NCBI GenBank assembly: GCA_035516255.1
Contig: DATJAL010000017.1
Coordinates: 16,018 to 80,017 of the forward strand
Reading direction: 5' to 3'
Length of the DNA stretch: 64,000 nucleotides
Source of the DNA: Chitinivibrionales bacterium
GTDB lineage: Bacteria; Fibrobacterota; Chitinivibrionia; Chitinivibrionales; FEN-1185
This document shows positions 1 through 10,980 of the stretch, one piece after another (within the stretch, counting starts at the first letter, position 1; each line of letters begins with the position of its first letter). The notes beneath the pieces are model-generated. The model was not told the DNA's origin and made no database searches. It saw nothing but the letters and a program-made list of their open reading frames with translations. The translations under genes and the position numbers were made by a program.

Positions 1-38
1 GGCACAACGGATGCGACACCGATTGAAGGAATATAAAA

Positions 39-1223
39 ATGAAACCTTTGCGGTTCATGCAAAACAATATCCATTCTGTATTACTTTTGTTAATCGTAAT
101 AGTATTTACCACTCCGTCACCCGCCGCGGTCCCCGACCCAACGCCGCAATGCCCGGCAGTCGCAGCCGGCGACCACGAGCAGTACCATCTGCCGCCGGTC
201 GCCCCTGCCGCAGGTGTCTCGAGTCAAATCGACTGGGGCCAGATTCCCGCGACCGGCGGCTGGTACGGCGCGCAGGTCATGGACTCATGCCGGTATCGCG
301 CCGATGGGTTTACGACATGGCACGGCAAGGCAGCCGCGCGTATCGAGGTCCAGCCCGGCGACGATCCGCTTGACCTTGGCGAAGGCACGGAGCGCGCCGA
401 AATGGCGTTTCTGCAGGATTCAACGGGCAAACAGATCAACGAGACATCGGCGAGCGGCACGGTGTATTACGCGACGAGCTATTACTTTCCGTCAACCTGG
501 GACGGGACGTTCATCAGGGGCAACAGCAATTCATGGTCGTTCGTGTGGCAGTTTTACGGATGGCAGGGGCTCGCGGCCGGCCGCGGCTACGACGCCGACC
601 CCGCGGCGCAGAAATACTGGTTCGGCGGCATAAGCGCGCGGTTTTCAGACGGCGGAAACATCATCAAGGGAAAATGGACCGACTTCGTGTTCACGGTGAA
701 CTGGGGAACCGGGCGCCTGACCGTCTGGCGAAGGGACGAGGGCCAGACCGCGTTCACGCAGGTGCTCGATGCAACGGGCCAGGCGTTCTCGGGATCGATT
801 TACATAAAGCAGGGCCTTTACCGCGGCGGCGACGTGAGCGGCCGCACCGACGTGCTCTGGGTGGGGCCAACGGCGCGCGGCTCGACGTTTTCCGCCGTGG
901 AGATGTCGGCATTCGGGACGAACAACGGCAATCCGGTTATCATTCCTGTCTTGAAATCGCGCGGCATCGTGAATGAAAATGTAAAGGTCACTTATGACCA
1001 TAGGACGGGATATTTCCGGATCGCCGCGGACAAGCCATTGACAATCGGCGTTTTCTCCGCAAGCGGAACGCTTGTTAAGTCACTCGATATGATGATGGCT
1101 GGCACCGCTATTTGGGATGGAACGGACAGCAAGAATACGCCGGTTCCTGCGGGGATTTATTTCTTCAAGGCGAGGGGAGCAAAAGATGCCGAGGTGGTAA
1201 AGGTTTTAAAAGCCGTCCGCTAG
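39..1223 (+). CDS. Secreted polysaccharide-lyase-like protein with C-terminal sorting domain
   Basis: This is a 394-residue exported protein. A signal peptide covers about residues 1-30 and ends in PSPAA. The body (about 50-300) resembles heparinase-I/PL20-type jelly-roll lyases: an ERAEM stretch at 118-122, paired Tyr-rich strands near 143-150, and WSFVWQFYGW at 166-175. Such enzymes cleave uronic-acid polysaccharides by beta-elimination. The last 80 residues look like a Por/T9SS-type sorting domain (SASGTLVKSL, then VPAGIYFFKA). The start is chosen because AAGGA lies 8 bases upstream. The gene lies 52 bases before the next secreted protein and is probably co-transcribed with it. The lyase call is by pattern only; a lectin-like fold without activity is possible. 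Confidence 0.7.
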   Translation: MKPLRFMQNNIHSVLLLLIVIVFTTPSPAAVPDPTPQCPAVAAGDHEQYHLPPVAPAAGVSSQIDWGQIPATGGWYGAQVMDSCRYRADGFTTWHGKAAARIEVQPGDDPLDLGEGTERAEMAFLQDSTGKQINETSASGTVYYATSYYFPSTWDGTFIRGNSNSWSFVWQFYGWQGLAAGRGYDADPAAQKYWFGGISARFSDGGNIIKGKWTDFVFTVNWGTGRLTVWRRDEGQTAFTQVLDATGQAFSGSIYIKQGLYRGGDVSGRTDVLWVGPTARGSTFSAVEMSAFGTNNGNPVIIPVLKSRGIVNENVKVTYDHRTGYFRIAADKPLTIGVFSASGTLVKSLDMMMAGTAIWDGTDSKNTPVPAGIYFFKARGAKDAEVVKVLKAVR

Positions 1224-1275
1224 GGTAACACCATAAACATGATAACAACTGCAATTATCTCATAAAAGATTATCC

Positions 1276-2976
1276 ATGAAAAAAATCAAATTGCCGCTTG
1301 TCATTTTCATCATCCTTGCCTTCTTAATTGCATTTGATCTCTCCGCCCAGGACCTCGGCATCACCTTCGGCTTCAACAGCTCGGCGCGCACGAGCACGGG
1401 CGGGACCTACAACCACAGCCTGTTTAGGCCCACGGGCCAGGACTCGGACTGGTGGAACGAGATGGCGGAGGAGATTTCGTACAGCGGCGTTGACTACATC
1501 GCGCCCGTGACGCGCGGGTACAGCCCCAACCATCCGAACACCGACGCGGGCGATCCGAGAAAACTGCCGCTGTTGTGCGCGGCGATGGACCACCGGCCGC
1601 TCGACAACACGTTCAAGATCGCGATCTTCGACGACAACGCGGCATCGTGGGCCGCCAACAGGAACCTCGACCTGGGCTTCGGGTACGGGTACAATCCTCC
1701 GTTCGACTGCGGCGACACTGCCAACTACAAGTACATCTGGGACTACGACCTCAAGGTGGCGATCCAGAACATCCCGGACGAAAAGCGCTACAAGATAAAA
1801 AACCGGATGGTGATCATATTTTGGAGCGTCAATCCGCCGTTCTGCACCAACCAGGGCAACGGACATATCAAGGCGATCGTGCTTTACATAAGGAAACAAT
1901 GCCAGGCCGCGTTCGGGTTCAATCCGTACCTGGTGGCCGACGGGTCCTGGGTGAGCCAGGACCCGTCGTGCAACGACTCTGCGGTCATTGATGCGGTGCA
2001 GAACTGGTTTGCCGCGCCGGTCAATTCGTTCACGTTGTACAATTTTTTTGGAACCAAGGTGGGCGCCCTGTGTCCCGGCTTCCAGTATTCGGGCTCGAAT
2101 GTTTTCATGGACCCGAACCACGGCAACCTCCTTGTCAACAACCTCACCGCAACGGTCCGTGCCGGCGCGCGGTTCACGCTCGGGGAGGGCTTCACCGACG
2201 AGGAAGAGGCATGCGCGTGGTGGCGGAGCAACGACACGGTGTATTACGATTATCCAAACCAGCGGCTCAACATCACGAGGCGCTTTACGGCAAGGGCGTT
2301 TGCCGGCACGCATAAAATAGAGGCCGAGGCGTGCGATTCGTTTTCCGGCGCTGCCGGCGCCGGCAGCGGCCTGTACCGGAGCGGCAACCTGAACATTGTC
2401 CGGTGCAACGACGCAAACGGCGGTTGGCAGGTGACCGGAACGCAGGCGGGTCTGTGGCTGCAGTGGCGGGAGCTGCCCCTGCCCGCAGCCACGAAATTCA
2501 CGATCGAATACGCCTCTGCCGCTGCGTCGTCGGTGCGGTTCAGCGTGGACGGCGCGCCGCTCGCCGCTGTTTCCCTACCGTCAACGGGCGGCGCGTGGAG
2601 CGCGGTAGACGCCGGAACATGCTCCTTTGGGTCCGACGCGCTTCACACCGTGCGGCTCAGCGTGGTATCCGGTTCGCCGGATCTTAATTATTTTCTTATA
2701 AAAGACATGAGCTTGCCGGCGGCCGCGCCGGTGCGGGAAAGGAACCCCGCCGTTCAATACACCGGTGCCGGCCGTATGGTCTTTTTCGCAAAGGGCGCGG
2801 TTTCTTTCCTGAATGTAAATCCGGAAAACGAAGGAATATACCGCGTTGAATTGTTTGATCTGTCCGGAAGAAGGGTCTTGGTTTATGATTGCACCGTGAC
2901 CCCTGCAACGCGGGTCCTGCGGCTCCCAAATGCGGGCGCGGGCGCGCGTATCTGCAGGATAATAAAAATAGAATAG
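1276..2976 (+). CDS. Secreted DUF5010-like putative glycoside hydrolase with CBM-like domain
   Basis: This is a 566-residue exported protein with a signal peptide at 1-25 (ends LSAQ). Residues about 25-345 resemble DUF5010 proteins, which look like TIM-barrel glycan-active enzymes (WWNEM and VDYIAPVTRGY early, FFGTKVGALCPGF and TLGEGFTDEEE later). Residues 346-480 start with HKIEAEA and look like a CBM6/35-type carbohydrate-binding module. The end (490-566) is a sorting-domain-like beta module (VELFDLSGRRV). It follows the lyase-like gene closely, which suggests a two-gene secreted carbohydrate-active unit. No activity can be assigned from sequence alone. Confidence 0.6.
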   Translation: MKKIKLPLVIFIILAFLIAFDLSAQDLGITFGFNSSARTSTGGTYNHSLFRPTGQDSDWWNEMAEEISYSGVDYIAPVTRGYSPNHPNTDAGDPRKLPLLCAAMDHRPLDNTFKIAIFDDNAASWAANRNLDLGFGYGYNPPFDCGDTANYKYIWDYDLKVAIQNIPDEKRYKIKNRMVIIFWSVNPPFCTNQGNGHIKAIVLYIRKQCQAAFGFNPYLVADGSWVSQDPSCNDSAVIDAVQNWFAAPVNSFTLYNFFGTKVGALCPGFQYSGSNVFMDPNHGNLLVNNLTATVRAGARFTLGEGFTDEEEACAWWRSNDTVYYDYPNQRLNITRRFTARAFAGTHKIEAEACDSFSGAAGAGSGLYRSGNLNIVRCNDANGGWQVTGTQAGLWLQWRELPLPAATKFTIEYASAAASSVRFSVDGAPLAAVSLPSTGGAWSAVDAGTCSFGSDALHTVRLSVVSGSPDLNYFLIKDMSLPAAAPVRERNPAVQYTGAGRMVFFAKGAVSFLNVNPENEGIYRVELFDLSGRRVLVYDCTVTPATRVLRLPNAGAGARICRIIKIE

Positions 2977-3060
2977 AGTTGGAAGTTAAAGGTTGAATGT
3001 TGAAAGCAATAATACAGACAAGACACATTCAACTTCCAACTTTGAGGTGTTTTTTATTTT
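2976..3060 (+). terminator. Imperfect inverted repeat with T-rich tail
   Basis: Directly after the preceding stop, AGTTGGAAG...TTGAATGT (2978-3001) can pair with ACATTCAACTTCCAACT (3024-3042). There is a bulge in the left arm, and a T-rich run follows (3051-3060). It is a plausible transcription terminator. The same GTTGGAAGTTGAAGGTTGAAAGT-like phrase recurs at 10885. Confidence 0.55.
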
Positions 3061-3072
3061 CTCTGTTTCTCT

Positions 3073-3507
3073 GTGCCTCTGTTGCTCTCTTCTCTTCATA
3101 AGGAAGCCGGACCTTGCCAAAAAAAACAAAAAACCAATATAATCCTGCTGAATCCATTTAAACGTCAGGACCCAGACGCGCTGTTCATGAAGTTCATGAT
3201 CGCGCTCACCGTCGGCCTTCTGGTATGGATGGGTGTTTGGGGAAATAGAAGGTCTGTCCGGCAGGAGGACACCGAGATCAAAAGTGAGGAGGACGTTCCG
3301 GCTGAACGGACGGACACAAACCAGCTGGCGTCCGGCCTTTTTAAAGACCTGAAAGACAGCCTGCAAAACGCCGGGTATATACACCTTACGGAAAGCGAAA
3401 AGAAAGAGCTGAAGGAGCTTGTCGGAGGACAAAATCCCGCGCCCGTGGAAATCGTTTCGCCGATCACCATCGTTCAAAAAAAACCGCCGCAATCAAAAGC
3501 AGGTTGA
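3073..3507 (+). CDS. Small single-span membrane protein, start uncertain
   Basis: The family is not recognised. The conserved-looking part begins near residue 39 (ATG at 3187) with a membrane segment (FMIALTVGLLVWMGVW). A charged linker and an amphipathic helix (LTESEKKELKELV) follow. The upstream 38 residues are odd: they come from a T/C-rich stretch. A better Shine-Dalgarno (AAGGA at 3100-3104) serves a TTG at 3114 in another frame. That frame reads PKKTKNQYNPAESI and then meets a stop at 3159, exactly where this frame continues KRQDPDALF. The gene may therefore be frameshifted, or may simply start at 3187. Confidence 0.5.
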   Translation: MPLLLSSLHKEAGPCQKKQKTNIILLNPFKRQDPDALFMKFMIALTVGLLVWMGVWGNRRSVRQEDTEIKSEEDVPAERTDTNQLASGLFKDLKDSLQNAGYIHLTESEKKELKELVGGQNPAPVEIVSPITIVQKKPPQSKAG

Positions 3508-3647
3508 ATTCCCTTTTTGTCAAAATCGCGAATGCTCTGCAATGGCTTTGGTCTTCGAATAAACGCATCAAAAACGGGTATCTCCTCAGCGGGAAGATCG
3601 TACGGGCGATTGATGCAAGGGTGGTCCCGTATATTGTCAAACAGTGA
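3504..3647 (+). CDS. Possible 47-residue protein overlapping the upstream stop
   Basis: A TTG codon at 3504 overlaps the TGA of the preceding gene (TTGA). It opens a frame of 47 codons with a protein-like composition (IANALQWLW, KNGYLLSGKIVRAID). The overlap is typical of translational coupling. No family is recognised. The opposite strand is also open here, so this is tentative. Confidence 0.3.
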   Translation: MNSLFVKIANALQWLWSSNKRIKNGYLLSGKIVRAIDARVVPYIVKQ

Positions 3648-3920
3648 TTTTTCCCTTTCGATTTTGAATGTAAAAGAACTCTTGGTTTCATGGCGGATTA
3701 AAAGGTCAATCAATCCATATTGATAAATCCAGTCCACATGATTTCTTCGCTTCTTTTTTATCACATTTGAAGTATCGTTTTCAATTTTGAAAATCCAGCC
3801 ATAGGATCGAAGAAGATTTCCTTCTCAGGGCCGGAAACCGGCCGGGCGCATTATTTGCTCTTATCTTTCTTATCGTATTAGCACCAGATCAGTCATTGAA
3901 AACGGTATGCGAAGAATACC

Positions 3921-4550
3921 ATGAAATTCATAATGGATTTTTTCAGATCGTTAATGAAACAACTGCGCAGCTTGTGGAACGGAGCGTCCGGGCAGGCGCC
4001 CGGCAATGCCATGCCCACAGGCGATCGCGGTTCAATCTTATCAAACGTGGAGGTACCAATGGCCGCACGTGAAAACCCGACGCAGGGTCCCGATGCTCGG
4101 CAGGCGCCTGCAGAGGCTACGAACATCGGGGAAAACATTTCCATAGAGGGCACCATCCGCGCCGATGAGGACATCGTCATCGACGGGACGTTGAAAGGAA
4201 GCATTGAGGTCAAATCGCACCGGCTTACGGTGGGCGCCAAAGGCAGGATCGAAGCCGACGTTATTGCCGAGAACGTGCTCGTGGGCGGGAAGATGGCGGG
4301 CGCAATCGTCGCGCGCAACCAGGTGCACATCACCGCGAATGCGGACTTTACCGGGCAGGTGAAGGCCAGACGCATCGTCATCGAAGACGGCGCGTACATC
4401 AAGGCGTCCATCGAGCTTGAAAAAGAGGAAAAGGCAAAGCCCGCGGGCCCGACCCCGGCAAAGCCCCCTGAACCCGGGGTCCCTCCGCACGACCTGCAGG
4501 CCCAGAAAGCGAAAAAACCCGAAGTGGTCCAGAAGCAGGTCATCGGATAG
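3921..4550 (+). CDS. Bactofilin family protein
   Basis: This is a 209-residue cytoskeletal protein of the bactofilin (DUF583) family. These proteins polymerise without nucleotide and organise cell-envelope or shape functions. The beta-helical core runs from about residue 68 to 165, with repeated short strands (NISIEGTIRADEDIVIDG, GSIEVKSHRLTVGAKGRIEA, GGKMAGAIVARNQVHITA). The N-terminal tail has a basic/hydrophobic start (FFRSLMKQLRSLW) that could touch the membrane. The C-terminus is a Lys/Pro-rich disordered tail. ATG at 3921 follows a GAAG. The next gene starts 4 bases after the stop, so the two are co-transcribed. Confidence 0.88.
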   Translation: MKFIMDFFRSLMKQLRSLWNGASGQAPGNAMPTGDRGSILSNVEVPMAARENPTQGPDARQAPAEATNIGENISIEGTIRADEDIVIDGTLKGSIEVKSHRLTVGAKGRIEADVIAENVLVGGKMAGAIVARNQVHITANADFTGQVKARRIVIEDGAYIKASIELEKEEKAKPAGPTPAKPPEPGVPPHDLQAQKAKKPEVVQKQVIG

Positions 4551-4554
4551 GCGC

Positions 4555-5160
4555 ATGGAGCAGCCTGCGCTTCGAGGCGGCGCAAGGGGCGCTTTCGCGG
4601 ATTCGCCCGATGTTTTTCATTCCCGGATGCTCGAGCGGTACGGGGCGTTTCTTGAAAAACGCGGCAATACAACGGTCCTTGACACCGGACCGGTGTCGGG
4701 AACCAATATCGATTTCTTTCTCACCATGGCAGGCCGCGTTTTCGTTTTAGACCTTGCGCGCCGCGCCGGTCTTGACGCCGGCGCAGCGGTGAATCCATCG
4801 CGAATCCTTTCTGAAATGGAATTTGGTCCGGCCCTTTTCGACGGCATCCATCTGTGGGACCTTCCCGACCACCTCGAGAGCGCCGCGCTTGTTCAGGTGG
4901 TGCGGAAATGCCAGTCGCTTCTTACTCCCGGCGGTCTTCTCACCGTGATCGCGGCCGGATCGTCCGCCCTGCAGCCATTTTCCCAGTATTTTGAGCGGGT
5001 GCGCGGGTTCGACGTAAGGCTCAAACAGGACCGATCATGCCGCCTGCCCTGGATTTTCCGTTCGAACAGGGACATCGAGCAGGAAATGCGGCCGCTCGTG
5101 CAGATCGATTCGTTTCTCTGCATGAACGGGATACGGGAGTTCCTGTTCAAGCGCAAATGA
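4555..5160 (+). CDS. SAM-dependent methyltransferase-like protein
   Basis: This is a 201-residue protein with class I methyltransferase topology. It has a motif-I-like region (VLDTGPVSGTNIDFF, near 41-55), a strand-ending acidic residue (FVLDLAR) and a post-core LLTPGGLLTVIA segment. The glycine-rich loop is weak, so SAM binding is unproven. The ATG at 4555 is preferred over upstream in-frame codons because those overlap the bactofilin coding sequence. The spacing of 4 bases implies an operon with the bactofilin. It converges on the next gene with a 9-base gap. Confidence 0.6.
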   Translation: MEQPALRGGARGAFADSPDVFHSRMLERYGAFLEKRGNTTVLDTGPVSGTNIDFFLTMAGRVFVLDLARRAGLDAGAAVNPSRILSEMEFGPALFDGIHLWDLPDHLESAALVQVVRKCQSLLTPGGLLTVIAAGSSALQPFSQYFERVRGFDVRLKQDRSCRLPWIFRSNRDIEQEMRPLVQIDSFLCMNGIREFLFKRK

Positions 5161-5169
5161 TCCCGATTC

Positions 5170-6024
5170 CTAACGCTCTTCCCGGCGCTCGTGCTCGCGT
5201 TTTTGGTTTTGGGGCTGATAACCGTCTTCGGACCGCTGTGGCCGCACCGCCTGATCTTCGGGCCGCGGTCGTTCCTCGTTTTCGGCGCGTGGCCGGACCT
5301 GTTCGGCGTGCGCCTCGGGACGTTTGAACTGGGGCCCCAGGTAGGGCCATGCCCCTTGGGACCGTGGAGCGGACGAGACTTGCACTTTGTAAAGGGCGTG
5401 AGGGCCCTGCATGACGCGCACACGCTGCGGGGTGACGATGGCTATGGGCGCGCCCACCGACCGCTGCACAAGGCTGATCCCGGGAGCGCCGTGGTAAAAA
5501 TTGCCCCGCACTTGATCGGTCCGCGGCCGCAACCGCATTTCAACATGCCCCAAGACGTCGGCCGCGGTGAAATTTTCAGTGGCGCAAAACGTCCATTGCT
5601 CGCGCTTGAACCCTCTTTTGTAGCCGGGCGGAAACCGGGGCACCCAGCCGATTTCGTCGTCAGTCACGAACCAATCAACGCACGCGGGCGACCAATCGTA
5701 TCCAGGTACCCACACCCAGCCCTCGGCAGCGTCGTCGTACCAGTAGCCGTAATGGCATACGATCCACCCGAACGGTTCGTCAGCGTCCCAAAACCAGCCT
5801 TCCGTAGTGTACACCCAATGACCATGCATGAAAGGCCGCCACCCCGGCCCGGCATCGGGCCGCCAGACCCTTCCCAAGCCGGGCATGTCGATCCATTCTC
5901 CGTAGTCGTTGAGCGCGCCAAACGTTATCCGCACCGAGACACCCGGTTCCTGCGCCGCAGCAGGCGCGGCGATTCCCAGAACCGATGATAAAACGAGAAA
6001 AACTAGAATTTTTCCGGATTGCAT
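5170..6024 (-). CDS. Secreted DUF6600 family protein
   Basis: This is a 284-residue exported protein with a signal peptide at 1-25 (APAAAQ). It carries the Trp/Tyr-rich repeats typical of DUF6600: GEWIDMPGLGRVWRP, GWRPFMHGHWVYT, GWFWDADEPFGWIVCHYGYW, GWVWVPGYDWSPACVDW and IGWVPRFPPG. The last 75 residues are a low-complexity Arg/Glu/Gln/Pro tail. DUF6600 proteins are envelope proteins of unknown role. A paralogue lies at 27010. A Shine-Dalgarno (GGAGG) precedes the ATG. Confidence 0.75.
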   Translation of the reverse strand: MQSGKILVFLVLSSVLGIAAPAAAQEPGVSVRITFGALNDYGEWIDMPGLGRVWRPDAGPGWRPFMHGHWVYTTEGWFWDADEPFGWIVCHYGYWYDDAAEGWVWVPGYDWSPACVDWFVTDDEIGWVPRFPPGYKRGFKREQWTFCATENFTAADVLGHVEMRLRPRTDQVRGNFYHGAPGISLVQRSVGAPIAIVTPQRVRVMQGPHALYKVQVSSAPRSQGAWPYLGPQFKRPEAHAEQVRPRAENEERPRPEDQAVRPQRSEDGYQPQNQKREHERREER

Positions 6025-6419
6025 GGGACCTCCTTATGATTTATTATCACAAAAGATCGTTGCAAACCGTATGCCATGGGAGAAAATTAACGAACGAGTA
6101 TTACTATTCGCCCCGGGGAAAAAAAATCAGATGATGGTCAGAATGAATTGATCGCGTTGGTTGTTTAGACATCGCCCCTGGTTCGAATCGGAGGGGGAAG
6201 AATCATTTGTATTGATTGACAATAAAGATGCCTTCAGAAGGCAGCGAGGCACATGATGCGAGAATTTTTCCATCACTAGAGCGCTCCTGTCTCAACAGAA
6301 TAAAGATTAGCGGGCTCGGGCAGCCCGAGGCGTAGCCGGGACCGGAGTGAGGGCCGCCGCGACGAAGACGCGGAAGGACCAGATTTTTTATTATTTGCAA
6401 TAGGCAATTCACTTCAAAA
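6025..6419. other. Intergenic region with one partial repeat copy
   Basis: The first 280 bases hold no supported gene. A GC-rich palindromic element of family B (see 13602) lies at 6310-6383, about 37 bases beyond the stop of the EIIA gene. A tRNA T-arm-like string near 6179 does not fold as a tRNA. Confidence 0.5.
6310..6383 (+). repeat. Partial family-B palindromic intergenic repeat
   Basis: It contains the CTCGGGCAGCCCGAG core and GACCGGAGTGAGGGCCG, matching the middle of the full copies at 13602 and 22811. It lies just after the stop of the minus-strand EIIA gene. The usual GGGGAACGCCC end is missing. Confidence 0.6.
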
Positions 6420-7202
6420 TCAATTATTCCCGCCAATCTTAATCGCCAGGCACTCATGAAGAAACCTGTTGAGCGCGAAGCTTGACGACGTGCGAACGAT
6501 CACCTGGTAGCCGCCGACCTCGAACGGTTCGTTTTTTTTCATGAGGTCGGAAAGCCCCGCCTGCGATTCCATGACGCGCAGAAACGACGCATCGGGCGAG
6601 AGCACGAGGGGCTTCTGCGCCTCGACCAGGATCACCGAAAACGGGATGATGGAGACGGAAGCCTTGCCGCGCACCTCGCCGGCCGCCTCCTTCTCCTGCA
6701 GTTTGATCATCCGCGCGCGGGACTCGGGCACGGCCGAATCGAGCACGTAGCTGATCCAGTCGAGCAGCTGGTCGCGCACCGCGTGGATGTCGGTGGCGTT
6801 GTTGATCGTGGTGATGCCGCCCGCGGTCTCGATGGCCCGTGCCAGACCGGAAATCTCCTTGAGGTAGTAGTTGCGCTGCGAATCGGGGATGTAGTACATG
6901 ATCACGAGGTGCACCTTCTGGCCGTCGATCGAGCCGTAGTCGATGCCCTGCGGCGACCACCCGATGGCGCACAGCAGGTCGCCCTCGCCCTCGCGCCGCG
7001 CGTGCGGGCAGGCCACGCCCTTGCCTATGCCGGTGTTGCCGGTGCGCTCGCGCACCTTGACTTCCAGGACAATGTCGTTTTTGGCGGCGATGCCGGGAAT
7101 GGCCTCGATGAGCAGGGCGAGGAACTCCAGCGCCTTTTCTTTGTTTGCATCGGGCAGCTCAACGAGGCGGCCCTCGTCGATGGCGGTAAGCAGGCTTTTC
7201 AT
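6420..7202 (-). CDS. PTS EIIA (fructose/nitrogen type) domain protein
   Basis: This is a 260-residue cytoplasmic protein. Residues about 1-150 form a PTS EIIA-2 (PtsN/FruA-like) domain with the phosphorylatable His67 in GIGKGVACPHAR. The last 110 residues (SIIPFSVILVEAQKPLVL onward) are an extension without a recognised domain. The ATG lies 3 bases after the stop of the MgtA-type ATPase gene on the same strand, so expression is probably coupled. EIIA proteins of this type often regulate ion transporters in place of sugar transport, and no EIIB/EIIC is nearby. I infer a regulatory role toward the ATPase. Confidence 0.8.
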   Translation of the reverse strand: MKSLLTAIDEGRLVELPDANKEKALEFLALLIEAIPGIAAKNDIVLEVKVRERTGNTGIGKGVACPHARREGEGDLLCAIGWSPQGIDYGSIDGQKVHLVIMYYIPDSQRNYYLKEISGLARAIETAGGITTINNATDIHAVRDQLLDWISYVLDSAVPESRARMIKLQEKEAAGEVRGKASVSIIPFSVILVEAQKPLVLSPDASFLRVMESQAGLSDLMKKNEPFEVGGYQVIVRTSSSFALNRFLHECLAIKIGGNN

Positions 7203-7205
7203 AGG

Positions 7206-9854
<2,649 letters not shown>

Positions 9855-10038
9855 GCTGCAAACTCCGGCCGATGCCGTGCCTTCGGTGCGGCCGCCGAGG
9901 CCGAGAAGGCTTAAAAAACGCAAGCAAAAATTAGTACATGCACGCGCGGGACACTAAAAAGTATTTCAAATTTTTTTGGCGCCCGACAATTGAAGCGCCC
10001 GTGAACCGTTTTGTCCTTTGTAAAAGGAAAGATTAAAT

Positions 10039-10145
10039 CCGGGCGCCCCGCCGCGAAGCCCGGCGGCGGTTCTCCTTCCGGGCTCGGCTATTCAGCCTCG
10101 TTGCCGGGCCGTCCGAAGTCGCCTTCGGCGAGGGGAACGCCCCGG
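10039..10145 (-). repeat. Partial family-B intergenic repeat
   Basis: This GC-rich stretch ends in TCGCCTTCGGCGAGGGGAACGCCC, the same end as the full copies at 13602 and 22811. It abuts the stop of the LytTR regulator gene at 10148. It may act as a terminator or 3' stabiliser. Confidence 0.55.
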
Positions 10146-10147
10146 CT

Positions 10148-10849
10148 TTACTTGTTTATTTTGTCAAGTATAATTTGATATTGCGTCCTGCTGACCGGAA
10201 TCACGATGCCGTCCTGCAGCTCGAGCTCGTATTTGCCGCCGCCGTGGACAAGGATGCGCTTTGCGCCTTTAAGGTCGGCGATATACGACTTGTGCGTGCG
10301 GCAGTAGTGCGGCGGCAGGAGCTGCATGAGCGAGTCAAGGGACTTACCGTACAGTTCCACCGATCCGCCGGCACAGTGGATCTCCACGTAATCATCGGCG
10401 CCCTTGAAAAACCGCACCGAAGCGAGCGGAACGAGACGCACCGCGCCGAGGCTTTTGACGGAAAGGTATTTCAGCCCCGACGGGTGGAGCGACCGGGCCG
10501 CGCCGAGACGGTCGAGCGCCTTCTTGAGCCGCTCCCTGTCAAACGGCTTCGGCACGAAGTCGAGCACGCCGTAGTCGAACGCGGTCACGGCCTGGTCGGT
10601 GCTGGCCGAAACGATTATGGTGTGGAACGCGCCCGCGGTGAGCCGCTTGAGCAGGTCGAACCCGCTTTCACCGTTAAGGTTGAGGTCGAGGAACACGAGG
10701 TTGACCGGGTTTTGGGCAAGGTAATGTTCCGCTTCGGCAAGCGAGCCTTGCACCGCGACCGATGTGGCGGGCCCCGGCAGCAGCTCCTCCACCATGCGCT
10801 TCAGCCGCCGCGCCGCAAGCGCCTCGTCTTCGACAATGAGGATGTTCAT
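10148..10849 (-). CDS. LytTR-family response regulator
   Basis: This is a 233-residue cytoplasmic regulator. The receiver domain (1-115) shows the acidic pair in VEDE, phospho-acceptor Asp55 (FLDLNL) and the conserved Lys101 (VPKPFD). The LytTR DNA-binding domain (about 135-233) has the typical YLSVKSLGAVRLVPL and HYCRTHKSYI stretches. The start at 10849 has AAGGAA upstream; an in-frame extension to 10882 lacks one. It lies 131 bases downstream of the histidine kinase gene on the same strand and is its likely partner. Confidence 0.9.
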   Translation of the reverse strand: MNILIVEDEALAARRLKRMVEELLPGPATSVAVQGSLAEAEHYLAQNPVNLVFLDLNLNGESGFDLLKRLTAGAFHTIIVSASTDQAVTAFDYGVLDFVPKPFDRERLKKALDRLGAARSLHPSGLKYLSVKSLGAVRLVPLASVRFFKGADDYVEIHCAGGSVELYGKSLDSLMQLLPPHYCRTHKSYIADLKGAKRILVHGGGKYELELQDGIVIPVSRTQYQIILDKINK

Positions 10850-10884
10850 AGAATAGTTCCTTCTGCATGATGATAAAAACACGG

Positions 10885-10952
10885 AGTTGGAAGTTGAAGG
10901 TTGAAAGTCACAGAAAGAATAAAACGCTTTTAACTCCGACTTTCAACTATAA
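10885..10952 (-). repeat. Hairpin between kinase and regulator genes
   Basis: GTTGAAAGTC (10900-10909) and GACTTTCAAC (10939-10948) form a perfect 10-bp stem. GGAGTT...AACTCC offers an alternative pairing. The left arm shares the GTTGGAAGTTGAAGGTTGAAAGT phrase with the element at 2978. It lies between two genes expected to be co-transcribed, so it could set their ratio. Confidence 0.5.
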
Positions 10953-10980
10953 ACCATAGGTCTTTTCCATATTGCGGTGG

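Noticed and set aside
6170..6205. tRNA-like GGTTCGAATC string
   Set aside because: The flanking bases form a simple CCCCT/AGGGG hairpin, and no anticodon, D-arm or acceptor stem can be drawn around it.
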